The position numbers and the translations under genes are program-made. Below are positions 52,377 to 61,624 of a stretch of DNA of 64,000 nucleotides, piece by piece. Source of the stretch: Chryseobacterium daecheongense (lineage in GTDB: Bacteria; Bacteroidota; Bacteroidia; Flavobacteriales; Weeksellaceae). Position 1 is the stretch's first letter. Each line of letters begins with the position of its first letter. The notes beneath the pieces are model-generated. The model searched no databases. It worked only from the letters and a program-made list of their open reading frames with translations, and was not told the DNA's origin. The stretch spans positions 620,001 through 684,000 of the forward strand of contig CP115858.1 of NCBI GenBank assembly GCA_027920525.1. Direction: 5' to 3'.

Positions 52377-52432
52377 CTTATTTAGTAAAATATTAAAAGC
52401 ATTACTTTTGCCTTTTAATTATTCTAAATAAG
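52377..52432 (+). promoter_or_regulatory. Promoter region of TonB-dependent receptor with inverted repeat
   Basis: CTTATTTAG (52377-52385) and CTAAATAAG (52424-52432) are exact 9-base inverted repeats flanking a -7 box TACTTTTG (52403-52410). No TTG at the right distance. The arms resemble AT-rich iron-regulator half-sites, but no Fur consensus is met in full, so metal control is a guess. Confidence 0.4.
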
Positions 52433-52441
52433 AACACGTAG

Positions 52442-54562
52442 ATGAAAAAAAATATTTTTTGTTTGGGAAGCTTGATCGCAGCTTCCTTAATACATGCACA
52501 AAAAAAAGATTCACTTCATCAAAGGAGACTTGAAGAAGTTATTATCACAGCATCAAGGTCTCCCGAAATTGTAAAAAAGACGGCTTCTACAGTACATATT
52601 ATCCATAAAAAAGAAATTGAAGAGCAGTCTCTGATATCTCCTGACCTCAGTAATATATTAGCATATAAAGTTCCGGGACTTGCTTTTGGTAATAATCTCG
52701 TAGGAAATAGAGGCCAAACCCTAAGGGGTAGAAATGTACTGATCATGATCGATGGTATTCCTCAATCAAGTCCGTTACGAAATAATGACAGGGAGATCAG
52801 AAGTATTGATCCGTCAGTACTTGAACGTATTGAAGTTGTTAAAGGAGCAACATCCATTTATGGAAATGGTGCAGAGGGCGGTATTATCAATTATATCACT
52901 CAGAAAAATACTAAGAGCAAACCATTTTCAGGAAAAACAGTTTTGGGCTTTACCAGTCATGATTTATTCAATAGTAATATGTTCAAATCGGACGGTGGCG
53001 CTGGCTACAGGGTTTCGCAGAGTTTTTTTGGAAACTTAGGAAAGTGGGATTACCTGATTAACGGTACAATTACTCAGAATGGAGTGAAAATAGACGGTGA
53101 TGATTTGGTTCAAAATCCAAGATATGGATTAGGAGAAACCAGTGTAGGAAACATATTCGGAAAAGTAGGATATAATATAGATGATGATAATAGAGTGGAG
53201 TTAATGTATAATTATTATTCCAGTTTACAGGATTCTAAATATATTCTTGATATCGGAAAGTATGGAGAAAGACCTTCTACGGGAAAATTAGGAAACAGAG
53301 AAGGGGTGAAAGAGGGAACAAGATATAATCATAACGGATATTTAAAATATATCAATAAAAATATTTTCCATCAGACTTCCCTCAATACAACGATTTATTT
53401 TCAGGACTTTTATACAATCTATGATTATCGTAACCCACCAAGATGGAAAACAGGGGGACAATCGGCTATTTTGGAAAAGAAATATGGATTCAGGGCAGAT
53501 TTTAATACTGAATTTAAAAAAGGAAATGAGCTGATGGGTTCTTTAACCTATGGTCTTGATTTACTCAATGAGAAAACAAGCCAGCCTTTGGTAGATGGAC
53601 GAATATGGGTTCCTGAAATGAATATGCTGGCCGCTGCTCCTTTTGTACAAGGTAAATTGTTTATCACCAAAGACTTAACTGTTAAAGCAGGATTGCGATG
53701 GGATAAGATGTCTGTAAAAGTTCCGGATTATACTACATTGCCTTCTGGAAATGCCTCTGAATTTAATGTGCAGGGAGGCCGGTTAAATTATTCCAATATA
53801 TCATATAATGTAGGAGTAAGTTATGTTGCAATTGACTTTTTCCAGCCTTTTACCTCTTACTCAAGAGGATTTAATATTTATGATTTAGGACGAGTGCTGA
53901 GAGATGCTAAAACTAATGTTTTAAATGAAATCAATACGGATCCTGTTGTTATTGATAATTACGAGATTGGATTTAACAGTAAAATTGGCCGGGCTGTTGA
54001 TTTCTCAGCGAGTTATTTTTATAATTATTCAAAATTGGGGGCAGACTTGGTCTCTGTAAACGGATTTTGGACTCCTTTGAGAGCGCCACAATACATTAGT
54101 GGAGTAGAGCTGGCAATGAACGTATATCCGACCAGAGGATTAAGTATAGGAGCTAATTATACTTACCAGGAAGGAAAAGTAGACGTGAAAAATGATAATA
54201 GCTATGATAAATATTTGAGCGGATTGAGGATCGCTCCAGCCAGACTTAATTCTTATATCAAATGGAATAATAAATCCCAGAAGCTTCAATTGGGAGTTTA
54301 TCATATGTACTCCTTTAAAAGAGAACAATTTGAACCGGTATCCGGAAAATATCAGGAAGGAGAAGGTCCTGTAAAGGAATTTAACCTTTTTAATTTTCAA
54401 GGGAGTTACCAATTTAATAATGTAATTACGGTAGGATTAGGAATAGAAAATGTCTTGAATAAAACCTATTATACTCCAACTTCAATGTACACTGCACGAG
54501 ATGCAGAGTATGTAAGAGGAAACGGAAGGTATTATACCTTGTCTCTGAATTTTAATTACTAG
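52442..54562 (+). CDS. TonB-dependent outer-membrane receptor (FecA/IutA-like)
   Basis: 706 residues. Signal peptide about 1-19 (ending IHAQ). A TonB-box-like RLEEVIITASRS, then the plug domain (35-150: HIIHKKEIEEQSL, GQTLRGRNVLIMIDGIPQ, LERIEVVKGATSIYGNGAEGGII) and a 22-strand barrel ending with an aromatic residue (LSLNFNY). There is no N-terminal carboxypeptidase-like extension and no SusD gene next door, so this is a siderophore- or metal-type receptor rather than a SusC. Substrate unknown. Confidence 0.92.
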   Translation: MKKNIFCLGSLIAASLIHAQKKDSLHQRRLEEVIITASRSPEIVKKTASTVHIIHKKEIEEQSLISPDLSNILAYKVPGLAFGNNLVGNRGQTLRGRNVLIMIDGIPQSSPLRNNDREIRSIDPSVLERIEVVKGATSIYGNGAEGGIINYITQKNTKSKPFSGKTVLGFTSHDLFNSNMFKSDGGAGYRVSQSFFGNLGKWDYLINGTITQNGVKIDGDDLVQNPRYGLGETSVGNIFGKVGYNIDDDNRVELMYNYYSSLQDSKYILDIGKYGERPSTGKLGNREGVKEGTRYNHNGYLKYINKNIFHQTSLNTTIYFQDFYTIYDYRNPPRWKTGGQSAILEKKYGFRADFNTEFKKGNELMGSLTYGLDLLNEKTSQPLVDGRIWVPEMNMLAAAPFVQGKLFITKDLTVKAGLRWDKMSVKVPDYTTLPSGNASEFNVQGGRLNYSNISYNVGVSYVAIDFFQPFTSYSRGFNIYDLGRVLRDAKTNVLNEINTDPVVIDNYEIGFNSKIGRAVDFSASYFYNYSKLGADLVSVNGFWTPLRAPQYISGVELAMNVYPTRGLSIGANYTYQEGKVDVKNDNSYDKYLSGLRIAPARLNSYIKWNNKSQKLQLGVYHMYSFKREQFEPVSGKYQEGEGPVKEFNLFNFQGSYQFNNVITVGLGIENVLNKTYYTPTSMYTARDAEYVRGNGRYYTLSLNFNY

Positions 54563-54587
54563 ACTAATTTTAGCTATATGAATAATG

Positions 54588-54616
54588 AAATCCTATCTGC
54601 TTTTAGATAGGGTTTT
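54588..54616 (+). terminator. Terminator after TonB-dependent receptor
   Basis: AATCCTATCT (54589-54598) and AGATAGGGTT (54605-54614) form a stem with one G-U pair, followed by T residues. Confidence 0.75.
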
Positions 54617-54809
54617 GTGTTTTAAAGAATATAATCCTCTTTGTCTTATGTAATCTTTTGCATTCTGAGCGCCATAGCAGTATTAGGCATAAAAAACTTA
54701 TAAAGCAGATGATATTTTCAAAACATTTTTCATAATTTACATTTTATTTTCAAAACAACCTTAAAGAATATGTCATAAACAGGATTTGTACAAATACCCA
54801 GTAATATTT

Positions 54810-56807
54810 ATGAAAAAAAATGATTTTATTATTTTTATCTTATTCTGTATGATACTTTTGCCTACAGGGGTTTCAGCTCAAAAACAATTAATACTCACTT
54901 CTCCTAATAATAAACTGAAAACCTTCATCAACGTAGGTAAAACAGTAGAGTATTCCGTGCTACACAATGGAGATGTAATGCTCGACAAATCTGCTATCTC
55001 CATGACACTTGATGATGGATCTTTCTATGGGAAAAATGGAAAACTTTTAAGATCGTCGGAAAAAAAAGTTAATCAGACTTTCAATGTGCGGATATATAAA
55101 CGCCGGCAAATTAAAGACTATTATAATGAACTGATATTAGAGTTTAAAGATTATCATATTATTTTTAGAGCTTATGATGAAGGGATTGCTTACAGATTTG
55201 TGTCTTTAGCTAAAAAGCCATTTAAAATAATGGCTGAACAAGCTGAATTTAATTTCCCTGCAGATCAAAAAGCTTTTATCAACTATACCAATAAACCGGA
55301 AACAGCTCCTTTGGAAAAACAATTTTTCAACTCGTTTGAACAACCTTATTTTCATTATCCTTTATCCGAATGGAATAAGAAAAGACTCGCTATCAATCCT
55401 TTACTTGTAGAAGGGGTAAAGGGTAAAAAGCTTTGTATTGCCGAATCTGACCTTATCAATTACCCGGGAATGTTCTTATATCCGGGAGATAAATCCAATA
55501 GTTTAAAAGGCGTATTTGCACCTTACCCGAAAGAAGTTCAGCAAGGGGGACATAATAATTTGCAGATGCTCATAAAATCTCGTGAAAACTTTGTTGCCCA
55601 ATTCGATAAAGGGACAGACTTTCCTTGGCGAATCATTATTATTTCCGAGAAAGACTCAGATTTGACAGATAGTGATATCGTCTATAAATTGGCAACTCCT
55701 TCTCAGGGAGATTATTCATGGGTGAAACCAGGAAAAGTAGCCTGGGATTGGTGGAATGATTGGAATTTGTACAATGTAAACTTTAAGACCGGGGTTAATA
55801 ATGAAACCTATCGATATTATATCGATTTTGCTGCTCAATATGGAATAGAATATGTGATTCTTGATGAAGGCTGGGCAGTCAATAAGAAAGCAGACCTCTT
55901 TCAGGTAGTCCCTGAAATCAATCTGCCGGAATTGATTGCTTATGCAAATTCCAAAAAAGTAGGGCTTATTCTTTGGGCAGGGTATTATGCTTTTGATCGT
56001 GATATGGAAGCTGTTTGCAAACATTATAGTGAAATGGGAATCAAAGGTTTTAAAGTAGACTTTATGGATCGGGATGATCAGATCATTGTTGACTTTCACC
56101 GGAGAGGGGCAGCAATGGCTGCAAAATATAAGTTGTTGATAGATTATCATGGGACATATAAACCTACAGGGCTACAACGAACCTATCCTAATGTTATTAA
56201 TTTTGAAGGGGTAAACGGATTGGAGCAAATGAAATGGGCAGATCATCTTGACCAGGTAACCTATGATGTAACCATTCCATTTATCCGACAGATAGCAGGC
56301 CCAATGGATTATACTCAGGGAGCAATGCGTAATGCAACCAAAGATAATTTCAAAAGTGTTGATAGTGAAGCTATGAGCCAGGGAACACGATGCCGTCAGC
56401 TGGCAGAATATATAGTCTTTGAGTCTCCGTTAAATATGCTTTGTGATAGCCCGTCAAATTATATGGCAGAAACGGAATGTACAGAATTTATTGCTAAGAT
56501 TCCTACCATTTGGGATCAAACCATAGCTTTAGATGGTGAGGTCGCAAAATATGTAGCAATAGCCCGTAAAAAAGGAGATGATTGGTATATGGGTGCTTTA
56601 ACCAACTGGGATGCACGTACTGTAGAATTAGATTTATCATTCCTAGGAAAAGGCAATTTCAAAGGTGAAGTATTTAAAGATGGAATCAACGCGAATCGTG
56701 TTGCTAAAGATTACAAAAAGGAAGTCATTGATATTCCAGCTAATAGAAAATTGACCGTATCAATGGCGTCAGGCGGAGGTTACGTAATAAAGATCACAAA
56801 AAAATAA
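54810..56807 (+). CDS. Glycoside hydrolase family 97 protein
   Basis: 665 residues from ATG 54810; a TTG at 54786 would add eight. Signal peptide MKKNDFIIFILFCMILLPTGVSAQ. GH97 layout: N-terminal super-beta-sandwich (to about 275), a TIM barrel with VAWDWWNDWNLYNVNFKTG, YGIEYVILDEGWAV, KGFKVDFMDRDDQ and NFEGVNGLEQMKW, and a C-terminal beta domain. GH97 contains inverting alpha-glucosidases (SusB) and retaining alpha-galactosidases; the KVDFMDRDD Asp near residue 417 suggests the retaining class, but that needs checking. Stands alone, without SusC/D partners. Confidence 0.9.
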   Translation: MKKNDFIIFILFCMILLPTGVSAQKQLILTSPNNKLKTFINVGKTVEYSVLHNGDVMLDKSAISMTLDDGSFYGKNGKLLRSSEKKVNQTFNVRIYKRRQIKDYYNELILEFKDYHIIFRAYDEGIAYRFVSLAKKPFKIMAEQAEFNFPADQKAFINYTNKPETAPLEKQFFNSFEQPYFHYPLSEWNKKRLAINPLLVEGVKGKKLCIAESDLINYPGMFLYPGDKSNSLKGVFAPYPKEVQQGGHNNLQMLIKSRENFVAQFDKGTDFPWRIIIISEKDSDLTDSDIVYKLATPSQGDYSWVKPGKVAWDWWNDWNLYNVNFKTGVNNETYRYYIDFAAQYGIEYVILDEGWAVNKKADLFQVVPEINLPELIAYANSKKVGLILWAGYYAFDRDMEAVCKHYSEMGIKGFKVDFMDRDDQIIVDFHRRGAAMAAKYKLLIDYHGTYKPTGLQRTYPNVINFEGVNGLEQMKWADHLDQVTYDVTIPFIRQIAGPMDYTQGAMRNATKDNFKSVDSEAMSQGTRCRQLAEYIVFESPLNMLCDSPSNYMAETECTEFIAKIPTIWDQTIALDGEVAKYVAIARKKGDDWYMGALTNWDARTVELDLSFLGKGNFKGEVFKDGINANRVAKDYKKEVIDIPANRKLTVSMASGGGYVIKITKK

Positions 56808-56821
56808 AGAATTATAAAAAC

Positions 56822-56851
56822 CAAAAGCTTTCTAAAAATAGAAAGCTTTTG
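56822..56851. terminator. Bidirectional terminator between GH97 and M28 genes
   Basis: CAAAAGCTTTCTA (56822-56834) and TAGAAAGCTTTTG (56839-56851) form a perfect 13-bp stem between convergent genes. Confidence 0.8.
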
Positions 56852-56875
56852 TATTAAGATATATAGTATAAGTGA

Positions 56876-58054
56876 TTATTCAATCATAATTTTTCTAACT
56901 ACTGTATGCTCATCGGCTTTAAGATTTCCTAAATAAACCCCTTTTGGCAAATTAGAAACATTAATTCTTGTCTGGTTTTCTTGCTTAAGTAAAGACCGAC
57001 CTAACAGATCGGTGATTTCAAAACTGAAGTTGCTAACGGAAGATGGTAATTCTAGACTCAGAATATCTTTTGCCGGATTGGGATAAATTTTAACGGATTC
57101 AAGCTTATCTGCAGCGGTTTCTTTGGTATTCAAAACTAAAGATGCCGTAGTGGATGCTACTGCAAAATGCTGAAGTGCCCCCACCGTTGCTTTTCCTACA
57201 TTGAAAATATATACAGGGTCTGTATTCGCAAAGGTATCATTCACAGTATGCGGATAACTGCTTCTTTTATACTCAAAGTATCCTGTAATTACTTCTCCTT
57301 TCTGTTCAAAAGGGATATAGTCCGTATCTTCTGCCGGATCAATCCCTGTAAGCAGTGGAGAATATAGAGTAGTACAGGTCACCAGCTGTTGTGTAACCGC
57401 ACTTGATGCCGCATTATTGCTGCTTACTCCTCCCTGATCCTCATCACAGTATATTCTGTTATTTACATTCCCCATTTTTCCACCTACCTGGTCAAGATTG
57501 AATACCAGTTTTATATCCAGCTTTCGAACACCATTTTGATAAGCTACATTGTTTACATAATGAGAACTTCCTCTTAATCCCTGTTCTTCCCCGGAAAAAT
57601 GAATAAACTTGATAGAATATTCTGTCGGAACATTTCTAAGGATCCTGGCAGCTTCCAGTATAATTGAAGTACCACTACCGTTATCATTGGTTCCCGGACC
57701 TACGATGCTATCAAAGTGCCCACAAATAATAACATATTTATTAGGATATACTGTTCCTGTTTTGGTGATGATCAGGTTTTTAGAGCTTGTACTTCCAAAG
57801 GTAAAAGGATCCTCAACAATCTGGCTTGCTGTGTAGCCATACGATAAATATTTGTTTTTGATCCACGTAAGCGCATTGGCATTATTGGTAGAACCTGTTG
57901 TTTTTACACCAAGATTTTGGAACTGCTGCAGATTGGTTGTAATATTGGTTTGTGTAACCTGGTTTGCCCTGTCCTGATAAACTTGAATGAAGCTTTGAGA
58001 TTGTAATTGCTGGCCTAATAAAGCGCAAAAAAGAAGAGTAATTATATTTTTCAT
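56876..58054 (-). CDS. M28-family metallopeptidase with T9SS sorting domain, copy 1
   Basis: 392 residues. Signal peptide of about 19 residues (cut after LQSQ). M28 zinc aminopeptidase domain (about 85-300) with ligands in IICGHFDSI (His/Asp), GTNDNGSGTS (Asp), HFSGEEQGL (Glu-Glu), FNLDQVGG (Asp) and SYPHTVNDT (His). The C-terminal 75 residues begin VKIYPNPAKDIL and end TVVRKIMIE, a type-A sorting domain for type IX secretion. Probably a secreted or surface aminopeptidase. Last and most divergent of three tandem copies; its ligand sequence has GPGTND where the others have GSGVSD. Its -7 box has lost the final G. Confidence 0.93.
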   Translation of the reverse strand: MKNIITLLFCALLGQQLQSQSFIQVYQDRANQVTQTNITTNLQQFQNLGVKTTGSTNNANALTWIKNKYLSYGYTASQIVEDPFTFGSTSSKNLIITKTGTVYPNKYVIICGHFDSIVGPGTNDNGSGTSIILEAARILRNVPTEYSIKFIHFSGEEQGLRGSSHYVNNVAYQNGVRKLDIKLVFNLDQVGGKMGNVNNRIYCDEDQGGVSSNNAASSAVTQQLVTCTTLYSPLLTGIDPAEDTDYIPFEQKGEVITGYFEYKRSSYPHTVNDTFANTDPVYIFNVGKATVGALQHFAVASTTASLVLNTKETAADKLESVKIYPNPAKDILSLELPSSVSNFSFEITDLLGRSLLKQENQTRINVSNLPKGVYLGNLKADEHTVVRKIMIE

Positions 58055-58123
58055 TGTTAGGTGATTTTTGTAAAAGTAATCATAAAATCACAATGAAAGA
58101 ATAAAAATATTATGTAATAAATA

Positions 58124-58159
58124 AAAAATGCTCTTATTGTTGATAATAAAAGCATTTTT
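58124..58159 (-). terminator. Terminator after M28 copy 2
   Basis: AAAAATGCT (58124-58132) and AGCATTTTT (58151-58159) with further A-T pairs form a stem between copies 2 and 1. It resembles the hairpin after copy 3, so it was duplicated with the gene. Confidence 0.75.
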
Positions 58160-58182
58160 GTAATTGAGAGATATTTGATGAT

Positions 58183-59367
58183 TTATTTTTCTATAACAAT
58201 TTTTCTTGTTGTACTCTGACCTTTGGCTTTTATAATGACTAGATAAGCTCCTTCCTGCAAACCGGAAATATCGATTTTTCTTTGATTTTCTTTTTTGATC
58301 AGAATATGTCCTAAAAGATCTGTCAGCTCAAAGTTGAATTCTTTAATGGTATCAGGTAAGTCAATAGTTATAATATCTTTTGCCGGGTTAGGATAGATCT
58401 TTACTGATTCTATTGATGCCTGAGCTTTTGTTTCTTCTGTGTTTAGAACCATTGATGCGGTTGTAGATGCAACGGCAAAATGTTGGAGCGCACCAACAGC
58501 AGCTTTACCTACATTGAATACATATACAGGATCTATATTGGCAAAGGTATCATTTACCGTATGCTCATTATTGCTTCTGATATTCTCATAAAAACCTGTG
58601 ATAATATCTCCGTTTTCTTCAAAAGGAATATAGTCTGAAGCATATGCGGTAGCCATCACTGTCTGAAGAGGAGAGTACAGACTTGTACAGGTTGCCAACT
58701 GCTGGGTGAAAGAGCTCGATGTTGCATTATTGGCAGAACTTCCGTTAACTCCCTTTTCACATTTTATCTTATTGTTGTTATTTCCTAATTTACCTCCCAC
58801 CTGATCAATATTGAAGACCAGTCTTATATTAAGTTTGCGAACTCCGTTTTGAAAAACTACATTGTCTGCATAGTGGTAGCTCCCGTAAAGTCCCTGTTCC
58901 TCTCCTGAAAAATGAATGAATTTTATTGAATACTGGGTAGGGACATCTTTTAAAATTCTTGCGGCCTCTAATAAAATTGAAGTTCCGCTTCCGTTATCAC
59001 TTACGCCGGATCCTGTTACCGTATCATAATGGGCGCAAATAATTACATACGTATTGGGATATGTTGTCCCTGTTTTCGTAATGATCAGATTCTTTGAACT
59101 CGTACTTCCAAATGTAAAAGGATCTTCAACGATTTGACTGGCTGTATAGCCATAAGAGAGGTACTTATTTTTTATCCACGTCAGAGTATTCGCATTGTTC
59201 GTGGAACCTGTAGTTTTGACACCAAGGTTTTCAAATTGCTGTAAATTCGTTGTAATATTGGTTTGAGTAACCTGATTGGCCCTGTTCTGATAGGCCTGAA
59301 TAAATGTTTGAGATGATAGTTGCTGACATAGCAGGCAAAAAATTAGAAAAGTAATTATATTTTTCAT
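58183..59367 (-). CDS. M28-family metallopeptidase with T9SS sorting domain, copy 2
   Basis: 394 residues. Signal peptide about 1-19. Intact M28 ligand set: ICAHYDTVTG, GVSDNGSGTS, HFSGEEQGLYGS, FNIDQVGGK and NNEHTVNDTF. The C-terminal sorting domain starts VKIYPNPAKDII and ends TRKIVIEK. It is very similar to copy 3 (for example the shared KCEKGVNGSSANNATSS segment) and less so to copy 1, so copies 2 and 3 are the younger duplicates. Confidence 0.93.
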   Translation of the reverse strand: MKNIITFLIFCLLCQQLSSQTFIQAYQNRANQVTQTNITTNLQQFENLGVKTTGSTNNANTLTWIKNKYLSYGYTASQIVEDPFTFGSTSSKNLIITKTGTTYPNTYVIICAHYDTVTGSGVSDNGSGTSILLEAARILKDVPTQYSIKFIHFSGEEQGLYGSYHYADNVVFQNGVRKLNIRLVFNIDQVGGKLGNNNNKIKCEKGVNGSSANNATSSSFTQQLATCTSLYSPLQTVMATAYASDYIPFEENGDIITGFYENIRSNNEHTVNDTFANIDPVYVFNVGKAAVGALQHFAVASTTASMVLNTEETKAQASIESVKIYPNPAKDIITIDLPDTIKEFNFELTDLLGHILIKKENQRKIDISGLQEGAYLVIIKAKGQSTTRKIVIEK

Positions 59368-59383
59368 TAGTTGGTGATTTTTG

Positions 59384-59391
59384 CAAAAGTA
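59384..59391 (-). promoter_or_regulatory. -7 element of M28 copy 2
   Basis: TACTTTTG on the minus strand, 16 bases upstream of the start codon. The same sequence precedes copy 1 but reads TACTTTTA there, losing the consensus G. Confidence 0.45.
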
Positions 59392-59436
59392 ATAATAAAA
59401 TCACAATGAAAGAATATTAATTTTGTAGTATAAATA

Positions 59437-59472
59437 AAAAATGCTTTTATAACGTGTAATAAAAGCATTTTT
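59437..59472 (-). terminator. Terminator after M28 copy 3
   Basis: AAAAATGCTTTTAT (59437-59450) and ATAAAAGCATTTTT (59459-59472) form a perfect 14-bp stem with A/T-rich flanks. Confidence 0.8.
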
Positions 59473-59494
59473 AAATTATTTTTTTAGCGGTGAG

Positions 59495-60670
59495 CTATTT
59501 GCTGATTACTACTTTCCGTACAGCGGTATGATCAGCAGTTTTTATTATAGCTAAATAGGCACCGTTTGTCAGAGAAGAAACCTGGATCGCTTTCTTATTA
59601 TTCTGTTTAATTAAAGTGTGGCCTAGCAGATCTGTTAATTCAAAATTAAAATCATTAATCGTATTTGGCAGGTCAATTGTCAATACATCTTTTGCCGGGT
59701 TAGGGTAGATCTTTACAGATTCTAATGATTTCTGTCCTTCTGTTTCGCTTGTTCCCAAATTCAGAGTTGTTGCTACAGCAAAATGTTGAAGAGCACCAAC
59801 CGCTGCCATACCTACGTTGTAGACATACACAGGATCTATATTGGTAAAGGTATCATTTACCGTATGTTCATTATTGCTTTTGATATTCTCATAAAAACCT
59901 GTAATGATATCTCCGTTTTGTTCAAAAGGAATATAATCTGAGGAATATGCGTTAGTAATTACAGTCTGAAGAGGGGAGTAAAGACTTGTACAAGTGGCCA
60001 GCTGTTGTGTAAACGCACTTGAAGTTGCATTATTGGCAGAGCTTCCGTTAACGCCTTTCTCACACTTTATCGTATTATTGTTATTGCCAAGTTTACCACC
60101 TACCTGATCTATATTAAATACCAGTCTTATATTCATCTGACGGATATTATTCTGAAAAACCACATTGTCTGCATAATGATAGCTTCCTTCCAGTCCCTGT
60201 TCTTCTCCTGAAAAATGAATGAATTTAATAGAATATTCTGTTGGAATATCTTTTAAGATTCTTGCAGCTTCCAATATAATAGATGTTCCGCTTCCATTGT
60301 CGCTAACTCCGGAACCGGTTATGGTATCATAATGTCCGCAGATAATTACATAGGTATCAGGATAAACAGTTCCTGTTTTGGTAATAATTAAATTCTTAGA
60401 ACTGGTACTTCCAAAGGTAAAAGGATCCTCAACCATCTGACTTGCACTATATCCGTAAGACGTATATTTATTTTTGATCCAGTTTAAAGTATTGGTATTA
60501 TTTACAGAACCTGTTGTTTTTACACCCAGGTTTTCAAACTCGTGTAAATTAGCTGTAATATTGGTTTGTGAAACCTGAGTTGCTCTGCTCTGGTAAGCCT
60601 GAATAAAGCTTTGTGCCTTTGCGCTATAAATAGCAACGGAAAAAAGAAGTAGAGTAGTTATTTTTTTCAC
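59495..60670 (-). CDS. M28-family metallopeptidase with T9SS sorting domain, copy 3
   Basis: 391 residues. Signal peptide MKKITTLLLFSVAIYSAKAQ, differing from the other two copies (MKNIIT type), so the 5' end diverged or recombined. M28 ligands: ICGHYDTITG, GVSDNGSGTS, HFSGEEQGLEGS, FNIDQVGGK and NNEHTVNDT. Sorting domain VKIYPNPAKDVL to AVRKVVISK. It is the first copy in the direction of transcription and has its own complete promoter overlapping the rplT terminator. Confidence 0.93.
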   Translation of the reverse strand: MKKITTLLLFSVAIYSAKAQSFIQAYQSRATQVSQTNITANLHEFENLGVKTTGSVNNTNTLNWIKNKYTSYGYSASQMVEDPFTFGSTSSKNLIITKTGTVYPDTYVIICGHYDTITGSGVSDNGSGTSIILEAARILKDIPTEYSIKFIHFSGEEQGLEGSYHYADNVVFQNNIRQMNIRLVFNIDQVGGKLGNNNNTIKCEKGVNGSSANNATSSAFTQQLATCTSLYSPLQTVITNAYSSDYIPFEQNGDIITGFYENIKSNNEHTVNDTFTNIDPVYVYNVGMAAVGALQHFAVATTLNLGTSETEGQKSLESVKIYPNPAKDVLTIDLPNTINDFNFELTDLLGHTLIKQNNKKAIQVSSLTNGAYLAIIKTADHTAVRKVVISK

Positions 60671-60710
60671 TTGATAAAAGAATTACAGAATTATTATATT
60701 TTTAGTGAAA

Positions 60711-60741
60711 CAAATGTATATAATAAAAAAATCCTGAGCAA
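60711..60741 (-). promoter_or_regulatory. Promoter of M28 copy 3
   Basis: On the minus strand TTG (60741-60739) and TACATTTG (60718-60711) are 20 bases apart, a full promoter match. The TTG lies in the loop of the rplT terminator. Confidence 0.6.
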
Positions 60742-60755
60742 AAAACTCAGGATTT
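60724..60755 (-). terminator. Terminator of rpmI-rplT
   Basis: AAATCCTGAG (60729-60738) and CTCAGGATTT (60746-60755) form a perfect stem. The A-run at 60724-60730 gives the U-tail on the minus strand. Confidence 0.85.
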
Positions 60756-60780
60756 AATATTGATAACAAAAAATTTTACA

Positions 60781-61125
60781 TTATTTTACTTGATCTACAA
60801 CTGCTTTGAAAGCTTCAGGGTGATTCATTGCTAAATCTGCTAAAACTTTTCTGTTAAGCTCAATGTTGTTCTTTTTAAGAGCTCCCATAAATTGAGAGTA
60901 AGACATTCCGTGCTCTCTTGTTCCAGCGTTGATACGCGTTATCCAAAGTGATCTGAAATTTCTCTTTTTCTCTTTTCTTCCACGGTAAGCATATTGCATT
61001 GCTTTTTCTACCGCGTTTTTAGCTACAGTCCAAACGTTCTTTCTTCTACCGAAAAAACCTTTAGCTTGTTTCATGATTTTTTTTCTGCGAGCTCTTGAAG
61101 CTACTGCATTTACTGATCTTGGCAT
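60781..61125 (-). CDS. rplT: 50S ribosomal protein L20
   Basis: 114 residues, standard. Early-assembly 23S rRNA-binding protein. It begins [28 protein letters not shown] and shows [20 protein letters not shown]. In many bacteria L20 also represses its own operon. It lies 121 bases downstream of rpmI on the same strand. Confidence 0.97.
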   Translation of the reverse strand: MPRSVNAVASRARRKKIMKQAKGFFGRRKNVWTVAKNAVEKAMQYAYRGRKEKKRNFRSLWITRINAGTREHGMSYSQFMGALKKNNIELNRKVLADLAMNHPEAFKAVVDQVK

Positions 61126-61246
61126 AATTTAAATTGTTTTTTTGAAAAGGGCGGTAAACTGTTTCATTACACTTATCTGCTCCGTTTCAGGGTTAAAAAT
61201 TCTGAATTGTTTTAATTCCTATAAACCGAATATAGATTTATAAAAA

Positions 61247-61444
61247 CTACTTAATTGCTAATTGACGTTGAACGCTTTTCTCATCCACTTTAGCTACGTA
61301 AGAAGTAGTAGTAAGATTTCTCTTCTGCTTAGTTTCTTTTTTAGTTAAGATGTGGCTTTTGTAAGCATTTTTTCTTTTGATCTTACCAGTTCCGGTAAGA
61401 GCAAAACGTTTCTTAGCACCCGATTTCGTTTTTAATTTTGGCAT
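61247..61444 (-). CDS. rpmI: 50S ribosomal protein L35
   Basis: 65 residues, very basic, starting [25 protein letters not shown], the L35 signature. Normally the middle gene of infC-rpmI-rplT; here infC is about 1.9 kb upstream with two unrelated genes between. Confidence 0.97.
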   Translation of the reverse strand: MPKLKTKSGAKKRFALTGTGKIKRKNAYKSHILTKKETKQKRNLTTTSYVAKVDEKSVQRQLAIK

Positions 61445-61576
61445 TGTCTTGCTTTTTTATTATTTTGTTATCAATATCTGATTTACTTTCTTCCCAAAGA
61501 CACTTAGGAATAATAGTGTGCAAAGATACAAAAAATATCAATTCGAATTTTCAAAATTGTGATTTTATAGTATTTT

Positions 61577-61604
61577 CAAAAAACCACTTCTATAAAAAGT
61601 GGTT
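61577..61604 (-). terminator. Terminator after B-lectin lipoprotein gene
   Basis: AACCACTT (61582-61589) and AAGTGGTT (61597-61604) form a perfect stem; the A-run to its left is the U-tail on the minus strand. It separates the lectin gene from rpmI. Confidence 0.8.
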
Positions 61605-61624
61605 ACAAATCATTAAATTACTCA

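Noticed and set aside
52442..56807. TonB receptor plus GH97 as a polysaccharide utilisation locus
   Set aside because: There is no SusD-like gene, the receptor lacks SusC features, and a terminator separates the two genes.
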